Position numbers and translations under genes: made by a program
Assembly (NCBI GenBank): GCA_905250075.1
Contig: CAJNOP010000043.1
Span: forward strand, 5,792-69,791
Direction: 5' to 3'
DNA: 64,000 nt
Source of the DNA: Rotaria sp. Silwood1
Taxonomy: Eukaryota; Rotifera; Eurotatoria; Philodinida; Philodinidae
Shown: in pieces, positions 27,001-44,317 of the stretch
Layout: every line of letters starts with the position of its first letter
How positions within the stretch are numbered: position 1 is the first letter of the stretch
The notes under the pieces: model-generated
The model's database searches: none
Told to the model about the DNA's origin: nothing
The model's input: only the letters and a program-made list of their open reading frames with translations

Positions 27001-28298
27001 TTTTCATTAGTACAATGACAAAATCGTAGTTAAGTATTTTGTTACGATCTACTTAATAGGAATGTAGCAGTGAAGACTGGTTTTTGAATAGGGCTCATTT
27101 AGTTCGGACACAAAAGTCACCGAAACTTCATATTAGACCCAAGTTTATCTAATTGGTCTCCATAAAAAGGCTTCTTTCTATGAGTAAAATGACGTCATAA
27201 CACTCAGTGAGACAATTTAGTACTGACTACTGCGCAGTGTGCCAACTATTCATAGAAATAAGGCTTTATATAGAGATTAAAGAAGTAAACTCGACATTTC
27301 GAACCAAAACTTCAAGCTAATTCTTTTAAAGTGTTCATTGTGAGATCAACTATTGTTACCGTTGCATCTCAACTGTTTAAGATCTACATCTACTGACCAT
27401 TTGGGTCTGTTGAGTGCAAAACTCTCAGAGCCGAAACTAACTCGACTGGCTCTGCTGGCCATAGAGAATTATCATTTGAATTTTTCTCAGAGTTTTTAAT
27501 GTGAGATTTTTACATCAAAAGATTAATAAGAATCACGAAAACATTCGTATGAGAGTAATAGATATAAATGAAATTATCTTTCGTTTGATTAAAAAAAAAA
27601 GACATTAATAAAAACTTATTTATTCTAAAAATTTCAGAATGCTTCTTCGTTTACTTGAACAAAGCAAAGAACCATTAGTTTTATGTGTGGCTGCACATGA
27701 CATTGGTGAATATGTTCGACATTATCCTCATGGAAAAAAGTATGTTAAATTATTATTATTGAAAAGAAAAAAGATTTATTTTTCAAAAAAAAAAATTCTT
27801 TAGAGCTATTGATAAACTCGATGGAAAAGTTATCATTATGCGTTTATTAGAAAATCCTGACTCCAATGTTCGATATCAAGGTTTACTCTGTGTTCAAAAA
27901 TTGATGGTTCATAATTGGTAAGAAAAATACTGAAAACGAAAACTTTCATCATTAAATTGAATAAAAATAAATATATATCGTCGAATTCATAGGCAAATGG
28001 CAGATCTTTTAATGAGAAACAGATAACGACGGTGTAGGAAAGCACGTTTACTAATAATATATCTTGTTTTTTTTTTATTTATCAATTTTATTTTGCATTT
28101 TGATTTGATATATGATGCACTTTTATCCTTCTCCTTGCGTTTGCCTCATATATGTTGAATGAATAGAAAAAGTAATAGGATTCTTTTTCAATATATTTTA
28201 GGGATTATCTTGGTAAACAAGTGGATATTAGTGCAGGAAATAATAGCAACTCGACAAGTAATGGACCAGGACAACGACCAGTGGAATCACGAGCATAA
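24093..28298 (+). CDS. ATP6V1H: V-type proton ATPase subunit H
   Basis: Thirteen exons: 24093-24195, 24270-24454, 25261-25350, 25409-25522, 25580-25684, 25745-25842, 25892-26002, 26063-26147, 26212-26390, 26449-26574, 27638-27739, 27804-27917, 28202-28298; 502 residues (human about 483). Subunit H is part of the V1 sector; it couples V1 to V0 and restrains ATP hydrolysis by free V1. The chain is alpha-helical/HEAT-like. Diagnostic C-terminal segments are [37 protein letters not shown] and [15 protein letters not shown], all close to animal ATP6V1H. Most introns are 45-75 nt; introns 2 (806 nt) and 10 (1063 nt) carry repeats. The start MTQPTQENE is the first ATG compatible with the family. An AATAAA lies at 28449. 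Confidence 0.96.
24509..25132. mobile_element. Palindromic non-autonomous DNA transposon (Harbinger-like MITE) in intron 2 of ATP6V1H
   Basis: A 624-bp element with two inverted arms of about 265 bp that look more than 90% identical by eye. The left end reads CGAGGAAGAGTCCCCAACTG, the right end is its near complement, and both are flanked by TTA (24506-24508 and 25133-25135). A 3-bp TTA duplication fits PIF/Harbinger elements. There is no transposase frame. The spacer between the arms is about 100 bp. The high arm identity suggests fairly recent insertion or arm conversion. A more diverged copy lies at 37446-37962. Confidence 0.75.
26690..27490. repeat. Repeat cluster in the 1063-nt intron 10 of ATP6V1H
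   Basis: At least two old repeats. 26700-26900 matches the intron repeat at 15955-16125. About 27095-27335 forms an imperfect palindrome: gtctccataaaaaggcttc...tatgag on the left pairs with the complement of atagaaataaggctttat...gagatt on the right, with weaker pairing outward. Around 27405 the sequence gttgagtgcaaaactctca resembles the edge of the repeat at 15855. No coding sequence is seen. Confidence 0.5.
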
Positions 28299-30424
28299 TT
28301 TTTAAATGAACAAAAAAAAAACAGTTATATTCATAAACTTCCAGATTATGTGCAATTTTATCCCTTTCTCTTTTATGTACAAGTATACGTGATTGTCACT
28401 TTTCCAATGTATCATTAAAATTTAATTATATTCATTTATGTATTCTTGAATAAAAATATAGATAGATTTCATGGTCAAATGCTCTTATTCAATATTGTTT
28501 ATTGTTTCTTATCGATTGATGAACGTTTATGAATTAATGCCATTGAATTTTATCGTTAGTAATAAATCAAAACTAGTCTTTATCCTTCTGAAACAAAACT
28601 ATCGAATGAAAGTTATGTTGTGATCTCAATGTCAGCAAAACATAATACTACCAATGTTATTCGATCTTATGAAGAAACATTGCCGACTATCTGATTCTTT
28701 TTTGCTTGAGGCTATTGTCCTCCAATCGGCCATCATAAGTGATAAAAGAACGTCTGTTCTAGTTTGGTTTTCTTATTTTTACGTAATGAGTTATATGTTC
28801 GTGGATAGATCTGATGGTCATTAGAAACATCTCAAAGGTTGATCGAGAATAAATATATATGTATCAAGATATTAACTTGTCATACAAATGTCCTTCTTGT
28901 GGAAAACAGCTCAGAAAAGATATTTCTTTACAATGTAAACATCTTAGAAAGAGAATATGTTTGTTCTCAATCAAGCTTTTGAATATTTCTGATGACTATC
29001 GGGTCTGTCAATGACCAATACAACACTTAAGATTGTTCTTTTGTTAGATGAAGTTTTTGATAATGTTATGCTAATGAAATGTGCAGTGACTGACTATGTT
29101 ATAGTTCTGATTATAAATAGAGAATAGATATTAAAATGGGTATACATAATCGAAAATATTGAATTATGAAACTTATATATCTTGTATCGAACGCTTTAAT
29201 TTTCTTAGAATGATTATTCTCTGATAAAGTAATTGTTCGATAATATGATTATCTTCAGATGCTTTTTCTCTAACAACGTCAAAAACTTTCGAATGATTTA
29301 TGATAATTCAAGTTGTATATAAAATGTAAATTGAACATTGAATACATTTGTTCGAACTTTGAGAAATCAATTCTATTTTCATTTTTTTAGTTTATTTTGA
29401 TAATAAAAAAAAAAAAGTTCAATTATTCGAAATTTTGAGATATGTTTCAATTTCATACAATATCTATGAATTTATTGTTCAATCAATATTATACACACTG
29501 ACCCACAAATAGTAATGCGTTAAAAAAATTCAAATATCTTTGCTTCAGCTCGCTTAAAGGAGTTGATTTTTCTGTTAGTATTATAAGTTTATTAAAAGCC
29601 TTTTACATAAGGAATAAAGTAAAAAAAAATATTGCTGTCAAGTTATATTTTTTGTCTCACGAAAGGATTTTCACCTATTGTCAAGTAAGAAAACTATGAA
29701 TGTATCGTTTCATAGATAATTATTAGTTGTCATCTAAGAAAGTAATAAGAAGCAGTCACAAAGAACTTTACGAACGAGATCAAGTTTTGTTGGTATCAAT
29801 CAAGAGAAAACTAGTCCAAAATTGATTTGTATTACATCTAAAATAATTTTTCAATATTCGGTTCTTGATTTATTTTTTATCGGTGGCAAGCATTATGTTG
29901 GATCAACTCTCTTGAATTACATTCTGATTGATCATTAACGAAGTATCTCACTTACGCTCTTCGTATAGTTTACTGTAGACTTCAGTTCCGACTCTACAAA
30001 CATATATTGGCGCTTCATGCGTAAAATGCATAATCATACCCATTTGGCAATCAAAAAAATTAATTTACTTGAAAAAAACCAATGCTTAACATTTGAAAAT
30101 TCGAATTTTTTTAATTGTTTACTTTAAAACAAATCAGTTCTTAAAATTTACTCTACATAGGCCAATATGATATCATTTCTAAAGTTTCATCTTATTATTC
30201 TTTTAGATGAAAACTGAAAATTATCTATGAAATGCTTCTCACGTATTTTTCTTACTAGATATCAGATGACATCCCTTTCATGATACCAACAATAAATACC
30301 TAACCGTATGATTTGCTTATCTCACCTTTATAAAACAAACCCTACACCATTTTATACTATTTATGATCTATCTTATATATTGAATCATCAATGAATGAAT
30401 ATCATGAGGTGAAAGTTAAACAGT
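28299..30424. other. Intergenic, nothing recognised
   Basis: About 2.1 kb of AT-rich DNA with the ATP6V1H 3' end on the left and the tRNA on the right. No gene or repeat recognised. Confidence 0.4.
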
Positions 30425-30429
30425 AAAAA
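30425..30429 (-). terminator. RNA polymerase III T-run after the tRNA
   Basis: On the minus strand, two bases after the discriminator base of the tRNA, there are five T in a row, the usual Pol III stop. Confidence 0.7.
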
Positions 30430-30430
30430 G

Positions 30431-30502
30431 TGGAGGCAGTGGGGATTGAACTCACGACCTATCGCATGCGAAGCGATCGCTCTACCACTGAGCTATGCCC
30501 CC
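30431..30502 (-). tRNA. tRNA-Ala, anticodon CGC
   Basis: The minus strand folds as a cloverleaf: acceptor stem GGGGGCA with TGCCTCC plus discriminator A, D stem GCTC/GAGC, anticodon stem ATCGC/GCGAT with loop TTCGCAT (anticodon CGC, reading GCG alanine codons), and a T arm with loop TTCAATC. The A box (TAGCTCAGTGG) and B box (GAGTTCAATCC) match Pol III promoters. The T stem has one A-C mismatch. There is no intron and no encoded CCA, as normal for a nuclear tRNA. Confidence 0.92.
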
Positions 30503-30849
30503 ATATGTATTTTATTGAAAAAATTCTTAGCTTATTTTTAACCGTTTTTATACCAAATAAAACTCTTCTAAATTGAAATCAAATAAGGAAAATCTGTTTT
30601 GTTTTTGATGTTTTTTAGATAGAATAGACAATATTTCTAATCATATAATTCATTATATATTTATCTTGTTTATAATTAAACTAAAATAGTTGTTCTTTTT
30701 TGGTATTTCATTGAGGAACGACGTTTCTTTTTAATAGAATGCCGAACTAAAGAAAAACAACGATTACAACGATAGACAAAAACAAGAAAAAAACAGAAAA
30801 AAAGAAGACAGTGAGTTGGTATTGGAAAACTTAATGCTTAATTAATTGC
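30503..30849. other. Spacer between tRNA-Ala and HSPA9 3' end
   Basis: Short AT-rich spacer; nothing recognised. Confidence 0.4.
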
Positions 30850-36754
<5,905 letters not shown>

Positions 36755-37445
36755 TTCTTTTATTTATGTATGATAAAAGAATATGAACAGATCTGAATAA
36801 AGAAAATATGAATAAATAAATTGTTTTTAGCTTATATATGTTAAAGTTCATGCTGATGCAATTTGCACTCTACGAACGAGTTATATAATCAGTATTTTAC
36901 CGTAAAGAACCCTATGGAATGTACCGGAAAAGGCAAGAACTTACTAATGAATATGCTATTTAATGAGATATGACTGTAAAGAGTAGAACTAAAAGAGAAA
37001 TATAAGAAAAGTAGAATTTTTAAATTTAGAAAATAAAAAAATAAACAAATAAATTGAAGATGATTCCTCCTTCCTCCTCTATTGGAATAGTTACTTATTA
37101 ATTTCACAATGCTTCAACGGTTGTGAAGATGTCGTTCGATTCCGGTTGGTTTTGAAGATATTTCACATTTTGAAACATGTCATAAATCGTATACAGGCAG
37201 AATTATTGAGATACAAAAAAAAGATAGTTTGTATTTGGATTATAGAAAACTCTTTTGATCTAATTATCGGTATATACTCATTAACTGTATCTGAAGCTTA
37301 TTTACCATCAAAATTGGTATCCACATAATAAATAATTTGCTATTGTCAGTTTTCAAACGGTATCCGTGGTCAAGATGATCAATCTCTTTGATTTTATACA
37401 GGGTAAATCCTAATGATTCGAGCAAATTAATGATCTTTTGTTGTA
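36755..37445. other. Upstream region of HSPA9
   Basis: AT-rich; it should hold the HSPA9 promoter. No heat-shock element could be called with confidence. Confidence 0.4.
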
Positions 37446-37962
37446 CTAAAGAAGTCCTGGAACTAACAAATCGCTTTTGAATCGAGACTATATACATCAT
37501 GTCGACCCAAATGAGTTATAAACACTTGACAAAAGTTCGTGTCCTTAGTTTATTGCTGTTTAGATGCGGCAGATTCGTAGTATTTTTTTAAATGAATTCT
37601 GTGCTAACAGAAAAATTGATTTTCAAATTTTCACGTCAAACTGCACAAACGTAAACTCTAACAAAAATGGTTTCTTGTGAATGTTTCAGTTCATTTCTTA
37701 TCTTGGGATCGAACGAAATTAAAGAACATAACTATTTTTATTAAAGCTTGTTTCTAATGCAAAGTTTCAAGTCGAAAGTCGAATATCATGTTTTGCTGTT
37801 ACCACAGCATGCATTTAAAACATACTGTACAAGTGCAGTATTTTCACAACAATAAGCTAAGAGCACGAACTGTTATCAGAGTATTCAGAACTCATTTTTG
37901 AGTCTACATAATGTGCATAGTCTTGATTCAAAAACGAGTTCTCAGTTGGAAGACTTCCCTCG
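37446..37962. mobile_element. Second, diverged copy of the Harbinger-like MITE
   Basis: Aligned by eye with the element in ATP6V1H intron 2. The left part shares aaatcgcttttgaatcgagac, the inner part gtttcaagt and tgcagta, and the right end reads ctcagttgga..cttccctcg followed by TTA (37963-37965). It is shorter (about 517 bp) and its arms pair poorly, so it is the older copy. Confidence 0.6.
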
Positions 37963-38491
37963 TTAGTCGATGTGAATTTGATGATGAAGGCTTACAGAAT
38001 TTTTACGAGTCGTATTTAATTGCTCATTAGTTTCCGATCAGTAAAAAGATTAGTCTTAGCGTAGTAATTAGTTTGAAAACCTCAGTATTAAGTTAGAACT
38101 ATTCAGTATTTAAGACTGTGCGTATCGAACTTCCTAACGGTGGCATCCACACCCCAAAATAAGAAAGATAACATCATTTAAATTTAAAATATGAACCAGA
38201 ATGTATTTTTTGGAATTAGAATCCTATGAATGTTATGTATAAAAAAGTATTTTTTTACACAAAACTTCGTTCTCATACATGAGCAAATCTTTGTTATTTA
38301 ATTTCGAGGAACACTGTTTCTTTAGTTATGATGTTTCATTTGTTGGTTTGTTTTTACTAAAACCATTTCTATCATCAGACTGAAGAAATAATATCCTTCT
38401 AGAATTTTAGGTCAATTTGCAAGAGCAGGTGCAAATAATATTATTCAATTATTTATTCTTTAAATTTCACACTGTCTTATAACATTACATT
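37963..38491. other. Intergenic, 3' flank of the first M15 peptidase gene
   Basis: AT-rich. A minus-strand AATAAA at 38452-38457 is a candidate polyadenylation signal for the gene ending at 38492. Nothing else recognised. Confidence 0.4.
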
Positions 38492-39331
38492 TTAAGTGAA
38501 ACTACTTGGAGTAGTAGCACCTCCAACATATTCCCAATGCCATGGTTCAGATTGTACTGTACGTTTAAATCCATATTTATGTCCATTGTTTTTCAACCAT
38601 TGATAAACTTTGCTTCCACCACAATTAGGTTTTGCTCCTGACTGTGTACCACAATTGGTGTTCAAGTCGAGAGCAACACCTCGTCCATGATTTGATGTAC
38701 CTGGTCGAGCAGCTAAATTGCCATTGTTACATGCTTTTGTTTGATAACAATTCCAGAAGTATTCTTGACGAGCAACAGTACGAAAACCAGAGGCAATTGT
38801 AATTGTAACACCTGCTTGTTTAGCAGCCGTAGCCATCTTGTCGAAAGCACAAGCTGTTGTTGTTGTCATTGTGTTGTCGGATGCTGTTGGTGAATTTGAA
38901 TATATAGCTGGATTCGAAAGATGTTCTTGTCGTATTTTGACTACTGAATACATGACATTACTATTGCCTTTGATTGAACTAACGGCAGCGCCAGCATAAC
39001 TTCCACAAAGTCCAGCAGAAGAACCTGATGAACCACCACTGGCAATACAACATTGGATGTTGGCAGCACCCGGACATTGACCAGCTACTGATGTACCCGC
39101 ACAGGATGCAGTGGAAATGCAAGTTCCACTTTTGCCATTGGCGGTACAAGCACTTCCTTTTGGAATACAACATTGAATATTTGCAGCACCAGGACAATGA
39201 CCAGAAACTGATGTACCTGTACATGAAGCAGTTGAAATGCAAGTTCCTTTTGCATTTCGAGCTGTACATGCTGTTGCTGCTAACGCAAGCACAGGTCCAA
39301 AAACGATCAAATAAGTAAGTGTTAATATCAT
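38492..39331 (-). CDS. Secreted M15/VanY-type D-Ala-D-Ala carboxypeptidase-like protein, copy 1 (two Cys modules)
   Basis: A single-exon gene of 279 residues. A signal peptide (MILTLTYLIVFGPVLALA) is followed by two copies of a six-cysteine module, each C...G.C.S..SC.G.S..G.CPG..NIQCC, then a Gly/Ser linker and an M15 peptidase domain (about 109-270). The zinc and catalytic residues are present: SNHGRGVALDL gives H215 and D222, SEPWHWEY gives E262 and H265. M15 enzymes cut D-Ala-D-Ala or related bonds in bacterial peptidoglycan. Without introns and with a bacterial-type catalytic domain in an animal setting, horizontal acquisition is likely; the CPG..NIQCC module is also known from fungal and rotifer secreted proteins. 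A likely role is digesting food bacteria or defence. A TATA-like box lies at 39395-39404. Confidence 0.85.
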   Translation of the reverse strand: MILTLTYLIVFGPVLALAATACTARNAKGTCISTASCTGTSVSGHCPGAANIQCCIPKGSACTANGKSGTCISTASCAGTSVAGQCPGAANIQCCIASGGSSGSSAGLCGSYAGAAVSSIKGNSNVMYSVVKIRQEHLSNPAIYSNSPTASDNTMTTTTACAFDKMATAAKQAGVTITIASGFRTVARQEYFWNCYQTKACNNGNLAARPGTSNHGRGVALDLNTNCGTQSGAKPNCGGSKVYQWLKNNGHKYGFKRTVQSEPWHWEYVGGATTPSSFT

Positions 39332-41097
39332 TGCTTTCGACTAGATTGAAAGAAAAATCTATGTGTTCCTCTATTCTCAAAAAAATATGATGGGTTTATA
39401 TATAACATATATTAGTTTTGTTATTGTTTTTTATTTTTTTCATATCTAATTTCATTGTATTGGAAATTGAATACTGAAAGAGAGTTATAAGCTTCAAAAT
39501 TAGAAGGCAGTTATATACAAAATTCAATTACATAAAACGAAATTTGCGATTTTTTGCCGATTTCGGACAATTATTTGGCCTTTGCGCAACATGATACGCC
39601 ATATAGATTATGTCTATGCTTAATTTAGATCATCTGAGGCGTTTTTTGATACGCCCAAATCATTGAGTCCCTATGAAATGTAACTGATAATAAATGAATA
39701 TTCATCAAACGTTACTAGATATAAGCAATATTTTGACCTGAATAAAATCTCGTGCAACGATTTTCAAGTACATTTTTTTGTGTGATTTTTTTGGGATGCA
39801 TCGACTCGCAATTTATCACATCAATCAGGCTTGATCATTTTTCTCAAGTTTCTATAAATTAATTCCAGTTATCTAGTCATTTATTATACCAATATCCTTT
39901 TCGAAAGGAATCCTAAAAAAAATTTTATTGTTAACATATATCGCAAGCTAATTCTAGTTCTTTTTTTTATTTTTGAGCTTGTTACAACATTAGTAACTCA
40001 TAATCTACTACTAATAATTGTATTTCTGATACACCAAGATCAATATTAATACTATCTCTGCTTTAATCACTTTTTATACGAGAAATATTTGCATCGTAGT
40101 CTACCAGATATGGATAATAGAATGCTGCCTGTCTGTGTATCTATTGATTCAATTTTACTTATGTTTATTATGAATTATGTCAGAAATCGAATGTGATAAA
40201 TGACCAATCATCTGTCGAATTAGATGTTTTTTTCTATTACATAGCTTCACTATTCTTCAATATGAGCCATTTTCTTCTGTTTCTAACTTTTGACTTATGT
40301 GGATCAAACGTTTCCTTTCTCTACACACATATTTTTTTCTTATGTAAAATCGCGACTCTCCTTCAGTCAATTATATATTGTGGGTTAGTTTGTTTTGTGT
40401 ATCGATCCGTCATGCTATCATAACAACGTCGACAAGTTCATCGATAATGATCTGAGATAAATAATTTCTTTTGATCAAACTGACAAGACTATTGAGGAGT
40501 GAAATAAAGCAGATCAAATATATGAATATCCATTGAAAAATAGTATCAAAGAACTTCTAAATTTACGTCAAATATTTCCGATTTGTATTAAGCAATTATA
40601 TATAAAATATTCTACTATTTTGCATCGAGTAAGAGCATATTACTATACGATTAGCTATAATTGAAATTTATGTTCAGTCTATTTATTTTCAAGAAAAATT
40701 AATCTAGCTTTTTTTTCTGTTGAATAATTCGAAATCGAGCAAATCATAGGTACTTCAGCTTATCACGAGTGAAGCCCTACATTGTCAGTTTCTAAAACAT
40801 AATAATCGATTGCCAATGTCTGTTCTTAATTATATTTGTATTTTTCTCATATTGAAGCGAAAATGTATTTTTCTAACATAAATTTTTCTAATATGCTTCT
40901 CACAAACTGAAATACAATCCATTGTCAGAAAAATAAATATTGTTTGAGAGTATCTCTGATAATCGTAAGGAATAAACTATGACATACACAAAAATATAAT
41001 CATATTCGTTTCTTTCAAACAGGTGAGCATCGTTTATTTTAAAAGAGTAAACATTTATTCAATACTTCTCTTACACCTGTTCTTTTATCATTATATT
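39332..41097. other. Spacer between M15 copies 1 and 2
   Basis: About 1.8 kb, AT-rich. The part next to 39331 contains TATATATAAA at 39395-39404 (minus strand), about 64 bp before the start codon of copy 1. A plus frame at 40193-40423 is unlikely to be a gene. Confidence 0.4.
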
Positions 41098-41841
41098 TTA
41101 AGTAAAACTACTTGGAGTAGTAGCACTTCCAACATATTCCCAGTGCCATGGTTCAGATTGTACTGTACGTTTAAATCCATATTTATGTCCATTATTTTTT
41201 AACCATTGATAAACTTTGCTTCCACCACAGTTAGGTGTAGCACCTGATTGTGAACCACAATCGGTGTTCAAGTCGAGAGCAGCTCCTCGTCCATGATTTG
41301 AGGTACCTGGTCGAGCAGCTAAATTACCATTGTTACATGCTTTTGTTTGATAACAATTCCAGAAGTATTCTTGACGAGCAACAGTACGAAAACCAGAGGC
41401 AATTTTGATTGTGACACCTGCTTGTTTAGCAGCTGAAGCCATCATATCGAAAGCACAAGCTGTTGTAGTTGTCATTGTGTTATCGGACGCTGTTGGTGAA
41501 TTTGAATAAATAGCCGGGTTGGAAAGATGTTCTGGTTTTATTTTGACTACTGAATACATGACATTACTGTTACCAGCAATAGAACTAACTGTAGAACCAG
41601 CATAACCTCCACAAAGTCCAGCAGAAGAACCTGATGAACCAGCACTATCAACGCAACATTGAATGTTGGCAGCACCAGGGCAAAAACCTGAGAACGAGAT
41701 GCCAGTACAGGATGTTGTTGGGATGCAAACTCCACTTTTTCCATTGGCAGTACATGCTGTTTGTGCTAATGCAACTACTGGTCCGAAAACCAACATATAA
41801 GTAAGTACGAATAGCATTGCTTTCAAATCGATGTGAAACAA
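41098..41841 (-). CDS. Secreted M15/VanY-type carboxypeptidase-like protein, copy 2 (one Cys module)
   Basis: Single exon, 247 residues from 41841 or 239 from the ATG at 41817. The second start is favoured: it lies in the same context (GAAAGCAATG) as the start of copy 1 and puts the signal peptide MLFVLTYMLVFGPVVALA at the very N-terminus. One six-cysteine module precedes the M15 domain. Catalytic residues are kept (SNHGRGAALDL with H183 and D190; SEPWHWEY with E230 and H233, counted from 41841). The catalytic domain is nearly identical to copy 1, which points to recent tandem duplication or gene conversion. The predicted activity is on peptidoglycan stem peptides outside the cell. Confidence 0.85.
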   Translation of the reverse strand: MFHIDLKAMLFVLTYMLVFGPVVALAQTACTANGKSGVCIPTTSCTGISFSGFCPGAANIQCCVDSAGSSGSSAGLCGGYAGSTVSSIAGNSNVMYSVVKIKPEHLSNPAIYSNSPTASDNTMTTTTACAFDMMASAAKQAGVTIKIASGFRTVARQEYFWNCYQTKACNNGNLAARPGTSNHGRGAALDLNTDCGSQSGATPNCGGSKVYQWLKNNGHKYGFKRTVQSEPWHWEYVGSATTPSSFT

Positions 41842-41877
41842 AAAATGAATTGTATCGGTTCCACAAAGAGAAACGGA

Positions 41878-41885
41878 TTTTTATA
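41878..41885 (-). promoter_or_regulatory. TATA box of M15 copy 2
   Basis: TATAAAAA on the minus strand, 37 bp before the first ATG and 61 bp before the preferred ATG of copy 2. The spacing fits a start of transcription near 41850. Confidence 0.5.
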
Positions 41886-42214
41886 GGCTTCATGTTATTT
41901 TGATCTTTTTTTATATCGATTTTTATTGTTTAAATGATTGAAAGCCTGGGAAAAGATTAGAAATTCAATCAAGAAGATGGCTAGGAGTCAATTTGGATAT
42001 AACATGAAATCTAAAAGTAAATATTTATTAAAAAATGTAATCTGCAATTTAATTACTTACTAACCTATGCTAGATTTTGTTTCAGTATACAGCTGTCGTA
42101 TGAAATGCATGTTCTCAATTTACAAATGAGTGGAATCTATATCGACACTTTCTGCATGTTATTTCTATATTGTCTGAAAGAGCGAACGTTTCATATTTTT
42201 TGTATGTTGATAAC

Positions 42215-42767
42215 GGGAAACATCAATTTTGTCGAATATAAAAAATGTCGATTGCAAATTTGTCGATAAAATTTGTCGAAAAAAAAATTTGTCGATTCGA
42301 CAAAATTGGAATCCAAATTTGTCGAATTCGACAAATTTTACTAAAAAATGTCGATTATGGGTATTGTCAAGCTTCGTTTCGATGAATTTCAAATTCAGTT
42401 ATAATCACCTAACATCTGACTTGAAGTCAAGTTGGAATCAAGTTGAAATCAAGTTGAAATCAAGTTGGAATCAACTTGAAATCAACTTCAGTTCAATATG
42501 ATTTCAACATGATTTCAACATGATTTCAACATAATTTCAACTTGATTCCAACTTGATTTTAAGTCAGATTTTAGATGATTATAATTGAATTTGAAATTCG
42601 TCGAAACGAAGCTTGACAATACCCATAATCGACATTTTTTAATAAAATTTGTCGAATTCGACAAATTTGGATTTAAATTTTGTCGAATCGACAAATTTTT
42701 TTTCGACAAATTTTATCGACAAATTTGCAATCGACATTTTTTGTATTCGACAAAATTGTAGGCACTC
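42215..42767. mobile_element. Foldback element with 9-bp flanking repeats (Mutator-like MITE candidate)
   Basis: A near-perfect palindrome. Its outer part is built from short units of the words TTTGTCGA and TCGACAAA, and its centre from tandem copies of about 10-11 bp related to AAGTTGGAATC. Arms are about 200 bp or more and still pair well at the ends (CAATTTTGTCGAA at 42224; complement ending 42758). GTTGATAAC occurs directly outside on both sides (42206-42214 and 42768-42776); with it as target duplication, the element ends read GGGAAACATCAATTTTGTC and GAGTGCCTACAATTTTGTC. Long arms and a 9-bp duplication fit Mutator-like elements. No protein is encoded. Confidence 0.7.
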
Positions 42768-43301
42768 GTTGATAACAATCATAAAATGCTATCAATCAAT
42801 ATAGGCTTACGAATGAATAGTGAAGAAATTTTATGGCATATGAAGAATTCAAATTTATGAAATAGTTGAAGTAAATATTTTACACATAATTGTTTCAGTC
42901 TTCTTCATTACTGTTTTTTTTTGTAGAGACATCAACTGTCTCTTATAAAATTGATAAACAATAAAATATTTATTTGATATTATGGCATCTATAATAACAA
43001 TTTTACTTGTGCTTAAAATAGAAGTAACTACTAACAAATCAAAATTAAAATATAATTGATTTCTTTACTCATAGAAACAAGATGATCAAATTTTAATTTA
43101 ATTTCAAATAAAGTTTTAAAGAATGCAATCAGTTACAAATCATACACATATATTAACTGGACATATGCCATTATCATTAGTCTTTTGTGAATCAATAGTT
43201 TTTATATGGGAAAAAATACTAGTTTTTAAATGATATCAAAACATATCGTTGAAAAATAGAATTCAGAAAACGATTGCTTTTTTTTGCAGATGAGAAATTG
43301 A
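42768..43301. other. Spacer between two transposable elements
   Basis: AT-rich; nothing recognised beyond the 9-bp repeat at its left edge. Confidence 0.4.
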
Positions 43302-43929
43302 TTAACCCTCTCGTTCCGGGTGTCCCATATATGGGATGGCGGGGTTTTTCATTATATGCCAGTAGTAATACGACTCCAAGTACAATGTGATACAAGTATT
43401 TGAGGAGTTCTATCTATTACAAGGATAGAAAGACCAATGGGGATGATAATTTTACAGTAAATATGCATTTCTAATGCGAAGCTTTTAATGGTTCGTTTCG
43501 TCTGTCTTAAAAAATTGAAAGAAGTAGTTTGTTAAATCTGTAGGACTTGTACTTGCGCGTTTTGTCTCCTGTTCTGCCATCCGTCAGTATCATAATATAG
43601 CACTCTCACACATGCGTATTCTATTCACATTTTCTTTTGTTCTGTTTACATGCATAATATTGCATTTACGACTGCAAGGAGTGCAATGTTGGTTTATGCG
43701 TAGTATCATGTTTTGAAACCTATCATACATTGAAACACTTCTAATAAAAATTATATATAAAATTTATATTATAAATGGTGGAGAACATTGACTTACAGAA
43801 TTTCCAGCGATTCAGAAAGCTACTTTTCCTTCCAGACGCTAGAGCTTTTTTACACACTGTGATAAAACAAATTGTCCATTGGATATGAACACATTTCTTA
43901 CTGAAAAAACCCCGGCGCGAAAGGGTTAA
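43302..43929. mobile_element. piggyBac-like non-autonomous element
   Basis: Both ends carry TTAA (43302-43305 and 43926-43929). Next to them are inverted ends: left TTAACCCTCTCGTTCCGGG, right complement TTAACCCTTTCGCGCCGGGG. Inside the left end is the small palindrome CCCATATATGGG, seen in other piggyBac-type MITEs as far as I recall. TTAA target sites and CCC-starting ends are the piggyBac signature. The 628-bp length and lack of an open frame show it depends on a transposase elsewhere. Confidence 0.85.
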
Positions 43930-44317
43930 ATAACTTCTATAAGTTCACATTTGATATAGTAGCAAGAATATCAGAATTGAACCAATAAAAATTTATGCTT
44001 AATAATCAAACTCAATGAAATATAAGGAAAACAAGCACACGAATACTTTTCAAAAATTAATGATTTCTTTATATTATGACATTTTATTATCTTCTAAATA
44101 TCTATGCATATGCAGTTCACATTGTGCCTAATGTTAAAATTGATTATTTATTATGATTTATATTTCTAAAGATGAGTAGAAAGAACATCTAGTGCAAGGT
44201 TGTCTTTTTTATGAATGAACCATAGGAATCGATTAAAAGTATCTTTTTATTATGCAAAAGCTTCTGCAATTCAAAACTCATTTAATGATTTTGACATTAT
44301 GTCAAATTTATTACAAC
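43930..44317. other. 3' flank of M15 copy 3
   Basis: AT-rich; nothing recognised. Confidence 0.4.

Noticed and set aside
39028-39318. Plus-strand frame of 96 codons opposite M15 copy 1
   Set aside because: It is the shadow of the cysteine-module coding sequence on the other strand; the minus frame has a signal peptide and conserved domains.
42400-42560. CRISPR-like array of short repeats
   Set aside because: The units are contiguous short tandem repeats without spacers, inside a eukaryotic transposon palindrome.
42229-42709. Open frames of 90 and 64 codons on opposite strands
   Set aside because: They are mirror readings of the arms of the foldback element and share the same words because it is a palindrome.
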